This document shows positions 23,304 to 34,685 of a stretch of 64,000 nucleotides of DNA, piece after piece. Origin of the DNA: Isochrysis galbana. Taxonomy: Eukaryota; Haptophyta; Isochrysidales; Isochrysidaceae. Position numbers and translations under genes: made by a program. Every line of letters starts with the position of its first letter. Within the stretch, counting starts at the first letter, position 1. The stretch is from assembly GCA_018136815.1 (NCBI GenBank), contig CM030938.1, positions 5,886,275 through 5,950,274 on the forward strand, written 5' to 3'. The notes under the pieces are model-generated. The model made no database searches and had not been told where the DNA came from. It was given only the letters and a program-made list of their open reading frames with translations.

Positions 23304-24057
23304 AATTAACTTCTTAATAGTCTCACCGCACACGCGGCCGTGGACCCTCTACTTTCTACTCACGCAGCAAAACTTTCTACACCCCCTCTCTCCCGGCCCT
23401 TTCCCCCCCGCCATCAGGCGACTCCCCCCGTGCACTACTAGGGGGATAGGGGAAAAGGGCTTAGATATGGTCGGTGGCCCGCGCCCCCCCCCGGTGATCC
23501 GTTCCCCTCTTCCTCCTACTATGCCTACCGGGCTGGCGGCGTCCTGAGTCCCGACTTCTCCTGTAAACAGGTGCGGGACTTACATATTTTCCGGTGAGCG
23601 GAGCCCTCGCTCCGCCCACCCCCTTCTCCGCGCTCTCTCGCTCCCCTCTCCTGCAGGCACGCGCGATGGCGCGCCTGCGACAGGCCTGCAGCTGCCTCTG
23701 GCGACCCCTGGAGGCTCCTGGAGGCCAGCTCAGGGGGCAGAGGAGGCTGGGACTAGGCCCTGGTCTCCCCTGCCTCTCCCTCGCTGGCGCTCCTGGGCCT
23801 CAAGGGCCCCCACTCTGCACCTGTCTGCCTGTCGACCTGGGGGGGAGGGGGGGTTGGAGCGATGGGCTGGCCACGAGGGGCCAGGACGCGCGAATCAGGC
23901 GAGCCTGTCAGGGAGAGAGTGGGTCAGCAGGGCAGTGGCCTCCTGGCAAGCCATCAGGCATGCCAGGAGGATGGGTGGTTCCTCCCCCACGGCAGGGGAG
24001 GAGTGGAGAGAGGGGGGGGCTCGTGCCCCCCCATGGGCGAACCAAGTTATCGCACTG
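23303..24057 (-). mobile_element. Hairpin-ATG retroposon, copy D
   Basis: About 750 bp, an inverted near-copy of 48155-48911. The plus strand starts with CTTCTTAATAGTCTCACCGC and ends with CCATGGGCGAACCAAGTT, so the hairpin is half lost. The middle contains CTCTACTTTCTACTCACG and CTGGAGGCCAGCTCAGGGGG, shared with the 48-kb copy. No target duplication visible. Confidence 0.75.
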
Positions 24058-24766
24058 GCTGCCAGGGAGCAGCCAGGGCGGCAACAAAACGCAGTAAGGT
24101 CATGACAGACAGTGAGAGAGACAGTGCTACAGGGGTGAGGGTCAGAACCTGGGACACCTGGGGGCACTGGGGAACTCACCAAGATACCCCTGGGGCACGG
24201 TGATTCTACAACAATCACATTCGCACAAACCCTTACATATACCCCACCACGGTTCTTTGGATGATACTCTGAGACAAACAGGAAGGCGTGCGAGGGAACA
24301 AAGAAGGAATCAAGGATTTAGGGAATCGGCGAGTATTGCCTTAGTATGAGCCGATGAAGCGTCGTGAGTGTTGATGAAGGTGAGATTCCTTAGGTGCACT
24401 AAGTCGATCTGGAGTGAGCTGAGATCCCCAAGATGAAGGCGAGGTCTAGAAGTCGATGTGCAAATGACTCGGGAACCCTAAGAACTCGATGTGCATCAAC
24501 TGCAGATGATAATGTAGAGAAGAGTCCAGAAGGTGGTGCACATGATGAAAGAGGCTGATGACTTGATGAAAAGGAATCTGGCAGACAAAGTTATCGGTAA
24601 AGACGATTCTATCGGTAAGGACCAATGGGTTGTGTTGGCAGATGACGGCACTCTGTGATACCCCCCCATAAGGCGAGCACGGAGGGTGAGGCTTAGATAC
24701 AGAGGATAAAGGTAGAAGAATGGAGAATGCCTTGCATGACAGTCGTAATACTCGGAGTGGTGTATG
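24058..24766. other. 3' flank of Copia-1, probable degraded LTR
   Basis: Non-coding. The position just 3' of the pol end suggests it contains the downstream LTR of Copia-1, but no second copy exists in the window to prove it. Confidence 0.35.
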
Positions 24767-27700
24767 TCACTGGAGCTTTTCGTCAGAGGCAGTCTTAGAG
24801 GCAGACGTCCCTGCCGTAGCTTCTTCGGCGGAACTTGAATTTGAACTCGTCAGACTTTGTGCAATGATGGATGCGCAGTCGTTTAGAAGGGATAGGAGAC
24901 GGCAGAAGGGAGCGGGCCCAAGGGGCTTGGTGAGGATGTCAGCAAGCATAAGGTTACCGGGGACATGTCGCATAGCGAGAGCGTGTTTTGCAACGAGGTC
25001 GCGGAGGAAAGCTGCGGCGCGCATTATGTGCTTGGTCTTTTTGAAGGCAACGGGGTCGAGGGACATGTTGATGGCAGATGGCAGACTTGGAGTCGGAGCA
25101 CAGAAGGGTAGGGCCATCCGGCGGGAGAGATAGGTCGACAAGCAAATCCCGGACGAAGAGGATGTCGCGGGCAGCAAGCATGGCACCGAAGTACTCGGCC
25201 TCGGCGCTCGACAACGAGACGGATCGTTGGGTCTTGGAGAACCAGTGGACAGGACAGCCGTACAGAAAAAAGATGGCGCCCGTACAAGAGAAGCGAGATT
25301 CCCAATTCGAGTCGACATGGACTAGAAAGGGTAGCGAGGGGTCTGGGCGAAAGAGCAGAGCGCAGGTGGAGGAGTCACGCACGTAGCAGAGGACGCGGAC
25401 GGCAGCGGCGAAGTGCGTAGGACCAGGGTTGGTCATGAAGCGCGAGAGCTGCGAGGCTGCATATGCGAGATCTGGCCTAGACATGTTAGCAAGCCAGAGG
25501 AGGCCCCCGACGATGGCCATATAGGTGTCGCGCTTGGAGGCCATAGATTCAAAAGCAGGAGAGCCAGGCGTGGGTGAATCAGACGGATCGAGGTGGAGGG
25601 CGCCGAGAGGGGATTTGAAGGTGCGTGTCGTAGTGCTAGATAGGAAAGCATCATGCCGTTGAAGGAGATCTGAGACGTAAAGACTCTGAGATAAGGTGAG
25701 GATCCGACGCGGACGGTCACGAGCCACGGCAACATTGAGGATCCACGAGAGTTCGCCCTTGTCTTCAATGGGAAACCTATCGCCGAGATCGTGGACGAAA
25801 CGAGCGCGGAGGCCGGAGTCATTATCGACGATGAGGGCGTCGTCCACGTACACCAGCACCCAAAGCAAAGACGAGCCGCTGGTGAAGATGTAGAGACAGA
25901 CATCGATAGTGGAGCGCGTGAAGCCCCACTTCAAGAGGAAGGAGGTGAGAAGCTCGGCCCATTCGCGCCCAGCTTGACGGAGGCCATAGATTGAGCGCAA
26001 TAATTTGCATACGAGACGAACCCCGCGACAGTCACGAGGCGGGAGGCCAGGTGGCATGCGCATGAAGAGGGGTTGTGGAAGAGTGGCTTGCAGGTAAGCT
26101 TGGCGGACGTCGATGGAGGACAAGTTGTAATCATGAGCGGTAGCGATGGCAAGCACGAGACGGATGGTAACCGTTTTGACCACGGTAGAGAAGATGCGGT
26201 CGAAATCGACTCCGTATCGTTGAGTATTGCCGTCGGCAACGAGACGGGCCTTGAATTTCTCGATGGAGCCGTCGGCTTTGCGTTTGACGGCGAAGACAAA
26301 ATGGCAATGCATAAGGTTGGCGCCCTCGGGCATGGCGTCCTCGGGAACGCACTCCCAAGTGCGAAGTGCCATGAGGCCGCCGAGCTCCTTGTTGATAGCT
26401 ACGCGCCAATAGTCGGCATGGGTGGACTGAAGCGCTTGACGGTACGTCTTGGGGACCGTCACATCCCCCATGTCGGCAACGACGGTGACGGCTTGAGCGA
26501 AGAGTGAATGGTCGCTACCGGCGTGAGCAAAAGGTGGACAGCTGTCGTCGGTAGTGAGCAGGTCGGAAGTAAAAGCAAAACATAAAGGATCAGTACGAGA
26601 ATCGAACCCCATTGCTGCAGCACCAAGAGCAAAGACTGCTGCAGCCTGAGCCATAGAGGCATTGTGCAACGCAGGTGTAGCAGCAGAAGTGGTATTCATA
26701 CCACGATGTTGTTGTTCGAGCTCGAGGAGGCGTGGGGAGCGACGAATCGCAGATGGTGCAGCAACAGGTGCAGGTACAGGAGTTGGAACGGGTGCAGGAG
26801 AGGGGGCAGGTGCAGAGGCAGCTGAATCATCGTCATCCTCAAGCCAGCTGGGTCTAGGCTCATCCTTGAGGCCCGGGAACTGGTCCTCCCATACGCGGAT
26901 CTTGGCTGCAACCATTACACGTTTGGAGTCGAGTAAGTAGACAACATGGCCAGGGCTCTCCTCAGAAGGCCCCATGTAGAGGCCATACCAACCTCTGTCG
27001 GCGAAGTGGCGATCGCCAACGCGTCGCGGCACGGGGGCAACGACGGCACAAAGGCAACCAAAAGCATATAGACAACGGATGTCAGGGGGGTGCCCAGTGA
27101 GGAGGTGATAAGGCGACAAGTTCCGGCGAGAAGGTCGTGGAAGCCTGTTGGTGATCCAAACCGCTGTCTGCATGGCAAAGGGATGAAAGGAAGGAGGGAG
27201 ACCAGCAGCAGCAAGAAGGACGCGAGCTGTACCAAAAGTGACGCCCCACATACGTTCCACATGTGAGTTTTGTTGCGGCGTGTATTCTGATGAGTAGCTC
27301 ACGCGGATACGACGGTGAGCGAGGAAGTCTCGGAAGTGATAGGAGAGGAAAGCGCTTCCCTTGTCGGATCGCACAATGGAGGGCTTGTATGTGCCGTCAA
27401 GGGAGCTAAGATGAGCGGCGACATCGGCAATGAATTGGCCAAGGGCTGAGGCGGCGACCTCGGCGGTCATGGCTCGCGCGGGCCATACCCGGGTGAAGCC
27501 GCTACCAGCATCCACAGTACCGCAGTAGCATGTGTACTTGAAGAGGACGCTCTCCAAAAGTGGGCCGGCAAAGTCCATGTAGACCATGGCTCCGGGAGGC
27601 GGTTGGGCGTCAAGGGAAGTTGGGAGGCGGGAGAAAGGGGCGGCGCGCATGCGACCACGGACAACTGCTTCTGGCATGGGGAGGCCAGTCGGGGGGCGGT

Positions 27701-28745
27701 GGCAAGACAAGTTGTGACCAACGGTGGCGGTGGGCACAAGCGACCATTGGTCAGCGTAAGGAAAACCGAGACGTCGATATAGCAGAGCGTGTGAGGCAAG
27801 ATCTCCATGCGCCACAACGGCAGCTGCCGAAGCAGAGGCAGCGGAGGGGCGACGTGGGCAGCGGACGGAGTGAGGACGAGTGTCAGAGGGTGCCACGAAT
27901 CGCACTGGGATGCGAAACGCGGCCGAGTCATCGCGGACACGTATGGGATGAGCGCCAGGAACATGGATGTAGCCGGCATCGAGGTCATGGCGGAAACCAA
28001 AAAGGTCTCGCATAACCCGTGTAGAATACAGTATAGTACTGCACTCAGCCAAGACAAGAACATTTGGAATTTCGTAGCATTCCCAAGTGTCGCCGACAAG
28101 AAGGTACACCAAAGCAATCCCAACCGCCTGGGCGACAACGGGACCAGCAGCAGTGTCAACACCTAGGCGAGGGTGGGCATCCGTGATACGCCACAGGCAG
28201 TCAAGACGGCTAACCACCCAAAACGTAGCCATGGAGTCAACAAGGGCTTCTTCTTCAATCGGCGTCTTAGCCTCAGCCTCGGTCACAAGAAGGGGCAAGG
28301 GACCTTTGGCACAAAGGGCATAGCCAAAGGTTCGCATGCTAGCAGTGTAGGCTTGGATGGCACCATTTGCATCATGTTGATCCGATGCAATGGCAGACGC
28401 CGCGGCATGGGCCTGGGTATAGGCCATGAGAGGAGTGCCACTTGTAGGAGGTGGCTGGTGTGGCGCCTGTGGTGTTTCAGGTGGATTTGTTGCCGTAGGT
28501 GTAGGGGTAGTGGCAGCAGCAGCCTGCGCGTAGGTGGACGATGAGGTTGAAGCAGGCGCAGTTGCAACACGAGAGGCATCACGGTCGAGTAATTCGAGTG
28601 CACGTCGTGTGAGCCTAGAGCGAGTGCTGGAGGTCGTAGATGTCGATAAGCGGGGGCATATGTCTCCATGATGGTCAGCTCCACACCCGCGGCACTTGGC
28701 TGTGGGCTGTTTGCAAAATGGCCGATTGTGTGGGCCCAAACAACG
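24767..28745 (-). mobile_element. Ty1/copia retrotransposon (Copia-1), pol region, damaged
   Basis: A single frame (28739-24954) encodes in order: a partial Cys/His knuckle (CRGCGADHHGDIC), a protease-like motif with DSM in place of the usual DSG/DTG (VDSMATFWVV), integrase (MDFAGPL; SDKGSAF; PQQNSHVERMWG, giving the DDE residues), reverse transcriptase (SSIDVRQAYLQATL; YVDDALIV), and RNase H (SSAEAEYFGA; CSDSKSAI). The C-terminal part (KKTKHIMRAAAFL, HVPGNLMLADILTKPLG) continues in another frame to 24767 because 7 bp, ATGGCAG, are tandemly duplicated at 25071-25084. The gag part and 5' LTR are missing beyond 28745. The IN-RT-RH order is diagnostic of Pseudoviridae-like elements. Confidence 0.95.
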
Positions 28746-29237
28746 AACTAGTCAGCCTTCTCCCACTGACACCCGCATTCGTCCGCCTGCACCTGCATGT
28801 GGCCCTACTTTGTCTACTCCAAGTGCTCAATGTGGAGTTAGCACTAGGGAGAGTCCTCTATTGTATCCCACTCCGGTGCCAGCTCCCTCTCCTGCTCCAC
28901 CTCTTCCTCATCCTGCTCCACCTCCTGCCCCCACTTGGCCTCAAACACCTGACCCTCCCTCAGCAGCCTACAGCACCACGTCATGGAACACGGTAAGTGC
29001 AAGCTTGCAACCTGACAGCTGATAGCTAGATGATTAGCAGGTTGCCCATTGCACCATTACACACCAATGCATGCCAATCAATGCCTCCTCACTTCCAATT
29101 CCATGACTTCTTCAGGTGCTTCTTGAGGGGGCCACACGAAGGAGCAACCTGACATCCCTAGGGGATGATGATGATGATGAAGGATTGGGACTCCAATCTT
29201 ACACCCCTGTGCGCCCATCACCACCGGTTGCACCACC
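28746..29237 (+). pseudogene. Two exon-like pieces of a Pro-rich ORF around a GT-AG intron
   Basis: The frame with PAPSPAPPLPHPAPPPAPTW ends at 28992 in ACG, followed by GTAAGTGC. A 123-nt intron-like segment ends TTCTTCAG at 29115, and the frame continues in phase as LLEGATRRSNLTSLGDDDDD to about 29237, where a tandem array begins. The splice signals and the conserved frame suggest a real, now truncated gene or gag-like ORF. No domain recognised. Confidence 0.45.
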
Positions 29238-29240
29238 TAT

Positions 29241-29738
29241 GCGTATTTGGTATCTGGTGGGGTCCCCCATCCGGATGGATCGTCGAAAACGGGCACGCAG
29301 CGCGCCCGGCATCGGTTCGAAGTTGGGCTCTCCGGGCCTCCCTCGGCGACGGCTCAACGTTCAATGGGCTCGGCGGATGGGTGATTTCGACGAGGGTTCG
29401 GCGCGCGGCCTGCCCGATTGGCGTGACCATCCGGGTGGGCTATGCGTATTTGGTATCTGGTGAGGTCCCCCATCCGGATGGATCGTCGAAAACGGGCACG
29501 CAGCGCGCCCGGCATCGGTTCGAAGTTGGGCTCTCCGGGCCTCCCTCGGCGACGGCTCAACGTTCAATGGGCTCGGCGGATGGGTGATTTCGACGAGGGT
29601 TCGGCGCGCGGCCTGCCCGATTGGCGTGACCATCCGGGTGGGATATGCGTATTTGGTATCTGGTGGGGTCCCCCATCCGGATGGATCGTCGAAAACGGGC
29701 ACGCAGCGCGCCCGGCATCGGTTCGAAGTTGAGCTTTT
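29241..29738 (+). repeat. 203-bp tandem repeat, 2.5 copies
   Basis: Units begin GCGTATTTGGTATCTGGTG at 29241, 29444 and 29647. Copies are nearly identical (one G/A change, one C/A change noticed). The third ends at about 29738 in TTCGAAGTTGAGC. Because 203 is not a multiple of three, each copy is read in a different frame, so the open frames here are shadows. Confidence 0.97.
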
Positions 29739-30923
29739 CAAGCTTTTGCGATTTTAGCGTCTTTTGTCAGTTTTCGATTACGTTTTGTTGTGGGGGCCCA
29801 AGGGGGGTGTCCGGGTCCTATTGGGCCCCGGATATGTGCTAGTTGGGTGTATTGGGAACTTTCTCCCGAAAAAAATCCTCAGATTTCCTCAATTCTGAGA
29901 TGGTCATTTTTTCACCCCTAATAACTAATAAAAAAACACTGTTTGACCGCCCTAGGACTGCCTGTGCGCTCACAGGCAGTCCACTATCCACTCTGGTTGA
30001 CAGCAACCAGGGCCGATAGCGCGCGCACACAGACAGCGCGCCAGCGCCATCATTCGCAGGCTCAGCCTCACGCGCGTTGAGCTGAATGCGCTCCGCGTGG
30101 GACAGCTGGCCAGTGGGGCCTACGCACGCCGCGCGCGACGGCCGCAGCCTGAGGACACTTTTGCTTCGGCCTCCCAGGCCATACCCCCCGCCTGCACCCC
30201 CTTAAGCGCTGCTCCGGCCGCCGCAGCGCCAAGCGGACGCGTAGGAAAGCCATGGCCACCCGCCCGCACCCCCCTTTCGCCGCCCCCGCACGGCAGAGAC
30301 TCCGCTAATCCCCCCCGCCGCGCGGCCGCGGAGATTTGGACTCCCTTTTTTATGATCGCGAAGTAGTTTTATGATTTTCTAAGTAGTATCGTTGAACATG
30401 TAGCGGAAATTTTGAAAAGATTTTTTATTTCCCATCTAGGAATGTGATAGTAGATAGTAGTACTTTACTGAAAAAAGGTGGCCGACGATTCCAAATTTGT
30501 AACGAGAACGAGGTGTGAGAAGAGCCCAAATGAGTGGGGACGCACTTTTTCTCTCCTCTTCGCTCCACCCCCCCCCTCCCCGTGTCATCTCCGGCATCTC
30601 AAGTGTGGCGCCCACACCCCTCTCTTTGCTTCCCTTGTGCTCTGTGCCTCTGCGAGGCGACGGAGGGTGCTCTAGCTCCTCATCATGGGCCGTCGGCGCT
30701 CTCAGCAGAGCAGAGTACACTCCACACACTCCTCGGTAGGTTCTTTTTCGCGGGAGCTCGCTCGGTACAAGCCCCCAAAGAGGGGGGGGGGGGGGGGGAA
30801 GGGGCGGGGGGGGGGGGGGGGTACTGGACCGCTCTTGCGGAGACCTCGTCCAGCTCGAGCCACATCGAGCCAAACCGGCACCGCAAGGGGCGGCGGGAGG
30901 AAAGCACGCGCTGCGCAGCGCAT
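29739..30923. other. Intergenic region before the RING-H2 gene
   Basis: Non-coding. 29890-29962 repeats, inverted, a subtelomeric segment at 11851-11940. G/C runs at 30785-30822 lie 100-140 bp before the RING gene start. Confidence 0.45.
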
Positions 30924-32168
30924 ATGAGGCGCCTCATCCGGCTCGCCATACCGCTACTCGCAGCCGCTTTCGCCCCGCTGGTCGAGGCCGAGGTCGTCTT
31001 CACCCTGGTGGGGCAGTCATGTGTGCCGCACGATGCCTACAGCCACGCGATGGTTGCGATCAGCCCCAACGAGTGCAGACTGTGGTGTGCGCAGGAGGCG
31101 CAGTGCAAGACGGTACAGATCACATTCGATGGTCCCGTTTCGATGTGCAAGCTGTTCACTAGCTTCGAGGATGCCTTAGGCACATGCACGATGACCTCAT
31201 GTTGCTATTATAAAGGGGTGCCACCAAAAGCCGTCAACACTGGTGTGACAGTCTTGGCTATGGATAGCGATGAGCGACCACCACACGAGCAGATGGGCAC
31301 GCAAAACGCCGGATCAAGCTACTCGACTATCTCGTTGCCCTTGATGCTTTGTGTGACCTCGAGTGCCATCCTCCTCCTAAGCGTCGTCTCATTTTACGTT
31401 TCACGCAAACGCCGGCGTCAAGCCTTACGTGCTGAATTGGCTTCGATAGCCGTGCAAAATGCAGAGAAAGAGATACTTCAGCAAAAGCTAAATATGTTGC
31501 CAACATCCATTTGCGCTGGGCGAGGAATCATCAGCGGCCCCAGCAATAACACTGGCCCCGGCTTGGAGACAAATGGCAATCAGACCCCACCAAACGATGC
31601 GTTCACAGCAATGTCTTGCGCCCCAACCGGACATGCACGAAAGAGGAACCGTGATAATGGCTCCATCCTCATCGACATGGCGAAGCGTGCCATTTCTGTG
31701 GTAGAAACACCCACTACCACTACGGAAGATACTCGCGAAGAGGAGGAATGTGCCTTGTGCATGGCTGTTTTTGAGCCGGGTGAAGTAGTTCGCCACCTTC
31801 CTTGCCGCCACTATTTCCATAGCTGCTGCATCGATCGCTGGCTGCTAGGCGGTGCAGATCGACCTTGTCCATTGTGTAAAATGAACCCCTTTGCAGCATT
31901 CTTGCGCACAACAGAGGCGCGCAGCTGGAGCTCAGGCGAGTGTTCGACGCACAACACAATGGTGACCGAGAGCCCCTCTAGCGATGGAGATCAACCATTA
32001 CGATTTGTGGTTGATGATGCAGTCCATACGGAACACGAGCTCGGAACATCCCCAGGTATTCATCCACCTACGGAGGACGCTGAGCTTCCTATTTCATGTG
32101 CCTCTCCCACGGAAGAACCAGCAGCAGTGACTTCTTGCGAGCTTGCAACGGCATCTCCGATCCCTTGA
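30924..32168 (+). CDS. Secretory-pathway RING-H2 E3 ubiquitin ligase candidate
   Basis: Single exon, 414 residues. The start chosen is the ATG at 30924 because MRRLIRLAIPLLAAAFAPLV is a signal peptide; the frame is open further upstream but through low-complexity DNA. The lumenal part has six or more Cys (CRLWCAQEAQCKTVQ, CTMTSCCYY) that resemble a PAN/apple-like fold. A single membrane span, LMLCVTSSAILLLSVVSFYV, is followed by basic residues. The cytosolic part carries RING-H2 near residues 275-318: CALCMAVFEPGE, CRHYFHSCCIDRW, CPLCK. This is the plan of transmembrane RING-H2 ligases that ubiquitinate membrane cargo. The remaining tail is acidic and unstructured. Function inferred from domain order. 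Confidence 0.88.
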   Translation: MRRLIRLAIPLLAAAFAPLVEAEVVFTLVGQSCVPHDAYSHAMVAISPNECRLWCAQEAQCKTVQITFDGPVSMCKLFTSFEDALGTCTMTSCCYYKGVPPKAVNTGVTVLAMDSDERPPHEQMGTQNAGSSYSTISLPLMLCVTSSAILLLSVVSFYVSRKRRRQALRAELASIAVQNAEKEILQQKLNMLPTSICAGRGIISGPSNNTGPGLETNGNQTPPNDAFTAMSCAPTGHARKRNRDNGSILIDMAKRAISVVETPTTTTEDTREEEECALCMAVFEPGEVVRHLPCRHYFHSCCIDRWLLGGADRPCPLCKMNPFAAFLRTTEARSWSSGECSTHNTMVTESPSSDGDQPLRFVVDDAVHTEHELGTSPGIHPPTEDAELPISCASPTEEPAAVTSCELATASPIP

Positions 32169-32169
32169 G

Positions 32170-32808
32170 AGGACATGGTGCTTCAAACGAGATCACACTA
32201 TTGACTCGGCGGTGGCGGCGCAGGTTACCATGCCCCCCTTACTGCTTTAAGCATGAGAGCAATGCAGGCATGCCCCCATGTACATAACCCATTTATGCAT
32301 GTTGACCGGTGGGCTCGCGCTCGTAAGCTCCCGGGTGTCTTGTGACAATCTATTGATGGCCCCTGCCCACTACTTTGCGAGGGTGATCACCCAACACCCG
32401 GCATTGTCCCCGACCAATGTACCTACCGCATTGAGGAAATCAGTGCAGAGATGTGACGTTTGATCTGGGAGTACTGCCGCCAGTCCTTCCAGACCAGCTC
32501 GTCCTTCCTTCGCACTTGGCACCCGCTTGTGCTGGCTCGAGCCCTTGTAATTATACCTCACCAGTTGTTCTTCTACGGCTTACGGGTGAATCGGGCGGTG
32601 CGGAGGAGGGGGTCCTGCATCGCGGCCTATTTCCATGCCCAGGCCATACGGTCGAGGGGGGGGGGGGGAGGTCCTCATTTGCATTTACTATTTATGTGTA
32701 TCACAAGTACAAGTGTACGGGCAGGTGCGTTGAGCAGTGTCGTGATAGTATCGGGCTAGTGGGAGTAGTGCGGTAATAACGCTACAAATGTTTTAGTAGT
32801 AGTAGAAT
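32170..32808. other. Intergenic, nothing recognised
   Basis: 3' flank of the RING-H2 gene and a G run at 32658-32668. No gene seen. Confidence 0.4.
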
Positions 32809-32811
32809 TGT

Positions 32812-32969
32812 TATTCAACGTGTCCACGAGGTTGGAGAAGGGCGAGAGGCAGTACCTCATCCGTTGGAAGGGCTTTACCGAGAATGGCGACACGTGCTGG
32901 GAGCCAGCTCCTTTTCATCTGGCGATCATGGCAACGCGAATGCGGGATGCCGGCCCCTGGGCCCCTTAG
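32812..32969 (+). pseudogene. Chromodomain relic of a Ty3/gypsy chromovirus
   Basis: The frame reads STRLEKGERQYLIRWKGF then TENGDTCWEPAPFH, ending in a stop at 32967. The YLIRWKGF...WEP pattern is the chromodomain core, with its aromatic cage residues Tyr, Trp and Trp. Chromodomains at the very C-terminus of a frame, with nothing after, are typical of chromovirus integrases, where they steer insertion to methylated histones. No other pol part remains here. Confidence 0.8.
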
Positions 32970-33254
32970 TAAGACTCTCTCTGCATAGGGTTCTATGTGC
33001 CCTTCCTCGCGTGACGAATTGGGCTGACCCATAGGGGCTTGAGGGTGTTGCGGATAGGGAGGGACACCCCCCCCCGGCACGCCCCGCCTTAGGAGCGTGT
33101 CACTCCCGCGCCCCGCTCCCTTCCCTTTCATAATCCGCGCCCCGCCCCTTCCCGCCCTTCCCATGTTTCCCGCGCCCGGTCCCTTTCTCACCTTCCGTCC
33201 GCGTTCTATCTTTAGAGGGTGTCTCCCCCACACCCCGTTACTCTCTCTCTCCTC
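32970..33254. other. Flank between chromovirus relic and retroposon copy 4
   Basis: Possibly the 3' LTR of the chromovirus; no second copy present to confirm. Confidence 0.25.
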
Positions 33255-33266
33255 TTCCCGCCCCGC

Positions 33267-33660
33267 AACTAAGTTTATACTTAGTTCGCCCATGGGGGGG
33301 CACGAGCCCCCCTCTCTCTCCACTCCTCCCCTGCCATGGGGGAGGAACCACCCACTCTCCTGGCATGCCTGATGGCTTGCCAGGAGCACACAACCCGCCC
33401 TGGCCCGCCCATCCCTCTGACCAGCCCCTCCTCCCCCTGGGCCCCCCTGATCAGGACCCCCCAGCCAGCTCCAGTCGACTGGCAGGGGCTCGAGGGCCAG
33501 CGAGGGAGAGGCAGGAGGGGCCAGGGCCATGCCCCAGCCTCACCTGCCCCCTGAGCTGCGCTCCCAGGCCCCTGTCGGCCTCCTGGGGACCTGAAGAGGG
33601 GCCGCAGGCGCGCGCCATTGTCGAGTCGAGCGCTACCGGAGGGCTCTGAGCCACTCCGTC
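33267..33660 (+). mobile_element. Hairpin-ATG retroposon, copy 4
   Basis: Starts with a perfect 8-bp hairpin (33267-33286, AACTAAGTTTATACTTAGTT) and ATG at 33292, then matches the 48-kb copy for about 380 bp with deletions. The usual tail is not found. Confidence 0.7.
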
Positions 33661-34604
33661 GCGAGCGGCACCGGCGGCTAGCGCGGCGCTTTGGCCCTCC
33701 TCCCCGCCGGGAGTCGGGTGAATGAAATTCTGGACTGGGTCGGGCAACCCCATTTGGGTGTTTGGACAGGGAACGAACGGCGAACGAAGGGCGGTGGGGC
33801 GGCGAGGCGCTCCTAGTGGCCCTAGAGTGTTGGATAGTAAGAGATTGTTAGACCTACAAAGAACTCTTCCCTCAGGTAGGGAGCCTAGGCTGCTAGGATG
33901 CAGCGACGCAGCGAACAACGACGGACAACGAAGCTGAGAACAACAGGATACAACGCCTCACGAACACACCGGAATCATTCACCCAAACCAAGCAAATTAT
34001 CAAGCAACCGCGACCCCAAATCACCGATAACTCAAACACGTCGCGAGAGACGGAGAGAGAGAGCGAGAGAGAGAGAGACTCCGCAGCGACGGCCAACGAC
34101 TCGTTCACGGCTATCGTCTCCTAGCTGCGAGAGGATGCCGGCGATCAAAGATGTCTCATTAGTACTGTTATAAGCTTACAGTGTCAGTAACAGCTCTGTT
34201 TTGCCAAATCACTGATATCAGTTACCAGCTCTGAGGTGGGAAAACAAAACTCACTCTAGAGGCTCTTTACTTTCGATTTTTTTACTTTTTATGAAGTCTG
34301 TATATGTGATATGTGCCGTCGCGACGCGGGGTGCGTCGCCGCTGCCCGGGGGGTGCTGCTCGCTCGCTCTCGCTGGCAGTCTGGGCTCAGGGCAGTGGCA
34401 GCATCATGGATGGAGGTAGTGGCAGCACTGGCGATGGCGCGCTGGGAGAGGGAGAGGCAGGCGCGCTGATCGCATGGCTGGACGACAACGAAAGTTAGCA
34501 GGTCCCAAGAAAGAACCGGAACCCAACAAGAAACAACAAGCCTTGCAAGAAGCTAGACAAGCCTTCACAAGGTAACCCGAGAGCCTGAGACAATTAATTA
34601 ATTT
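33661..34604. other. Intergenic with a diverged MITE copy
   Basis: 34150-34300 matches the interior of the MITE at 48998-49439 (AAAACAAAACTCACTC... CTCTTTACTTTC) and the segment at 12035-12110. GA repeats lie at 34048-34080. No gene. Confidence 0.45.
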
Positions 34605-34685
34605 CTTAATAGTCTCACCGCACACGCGACCGTGCAGCCTCTACTTTCTACTCACGTAGGAAACTTTCTACACCCGGGTATCACA
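34605..34685 (-). mobile_element. Truncated retroposon tail, copy E
   Basis: TTTCTTAATAGTCTCACCGC and CTCTACTTTCTACTCACG, the tail end of the hairpin-ATG family on the minus strand; similarity stops after about 75 bp. Confidence 0.6.

Noticed and set aside
24720-28544. Plus-strand frames opposite Copia-1
   Set aside because: Shadows of the pol frame.
29241-29738. CRISPR-like direct repeats
   Set aside because: The repeats are long, contiguous and without unique spacers, hence an ordinary tandem array.
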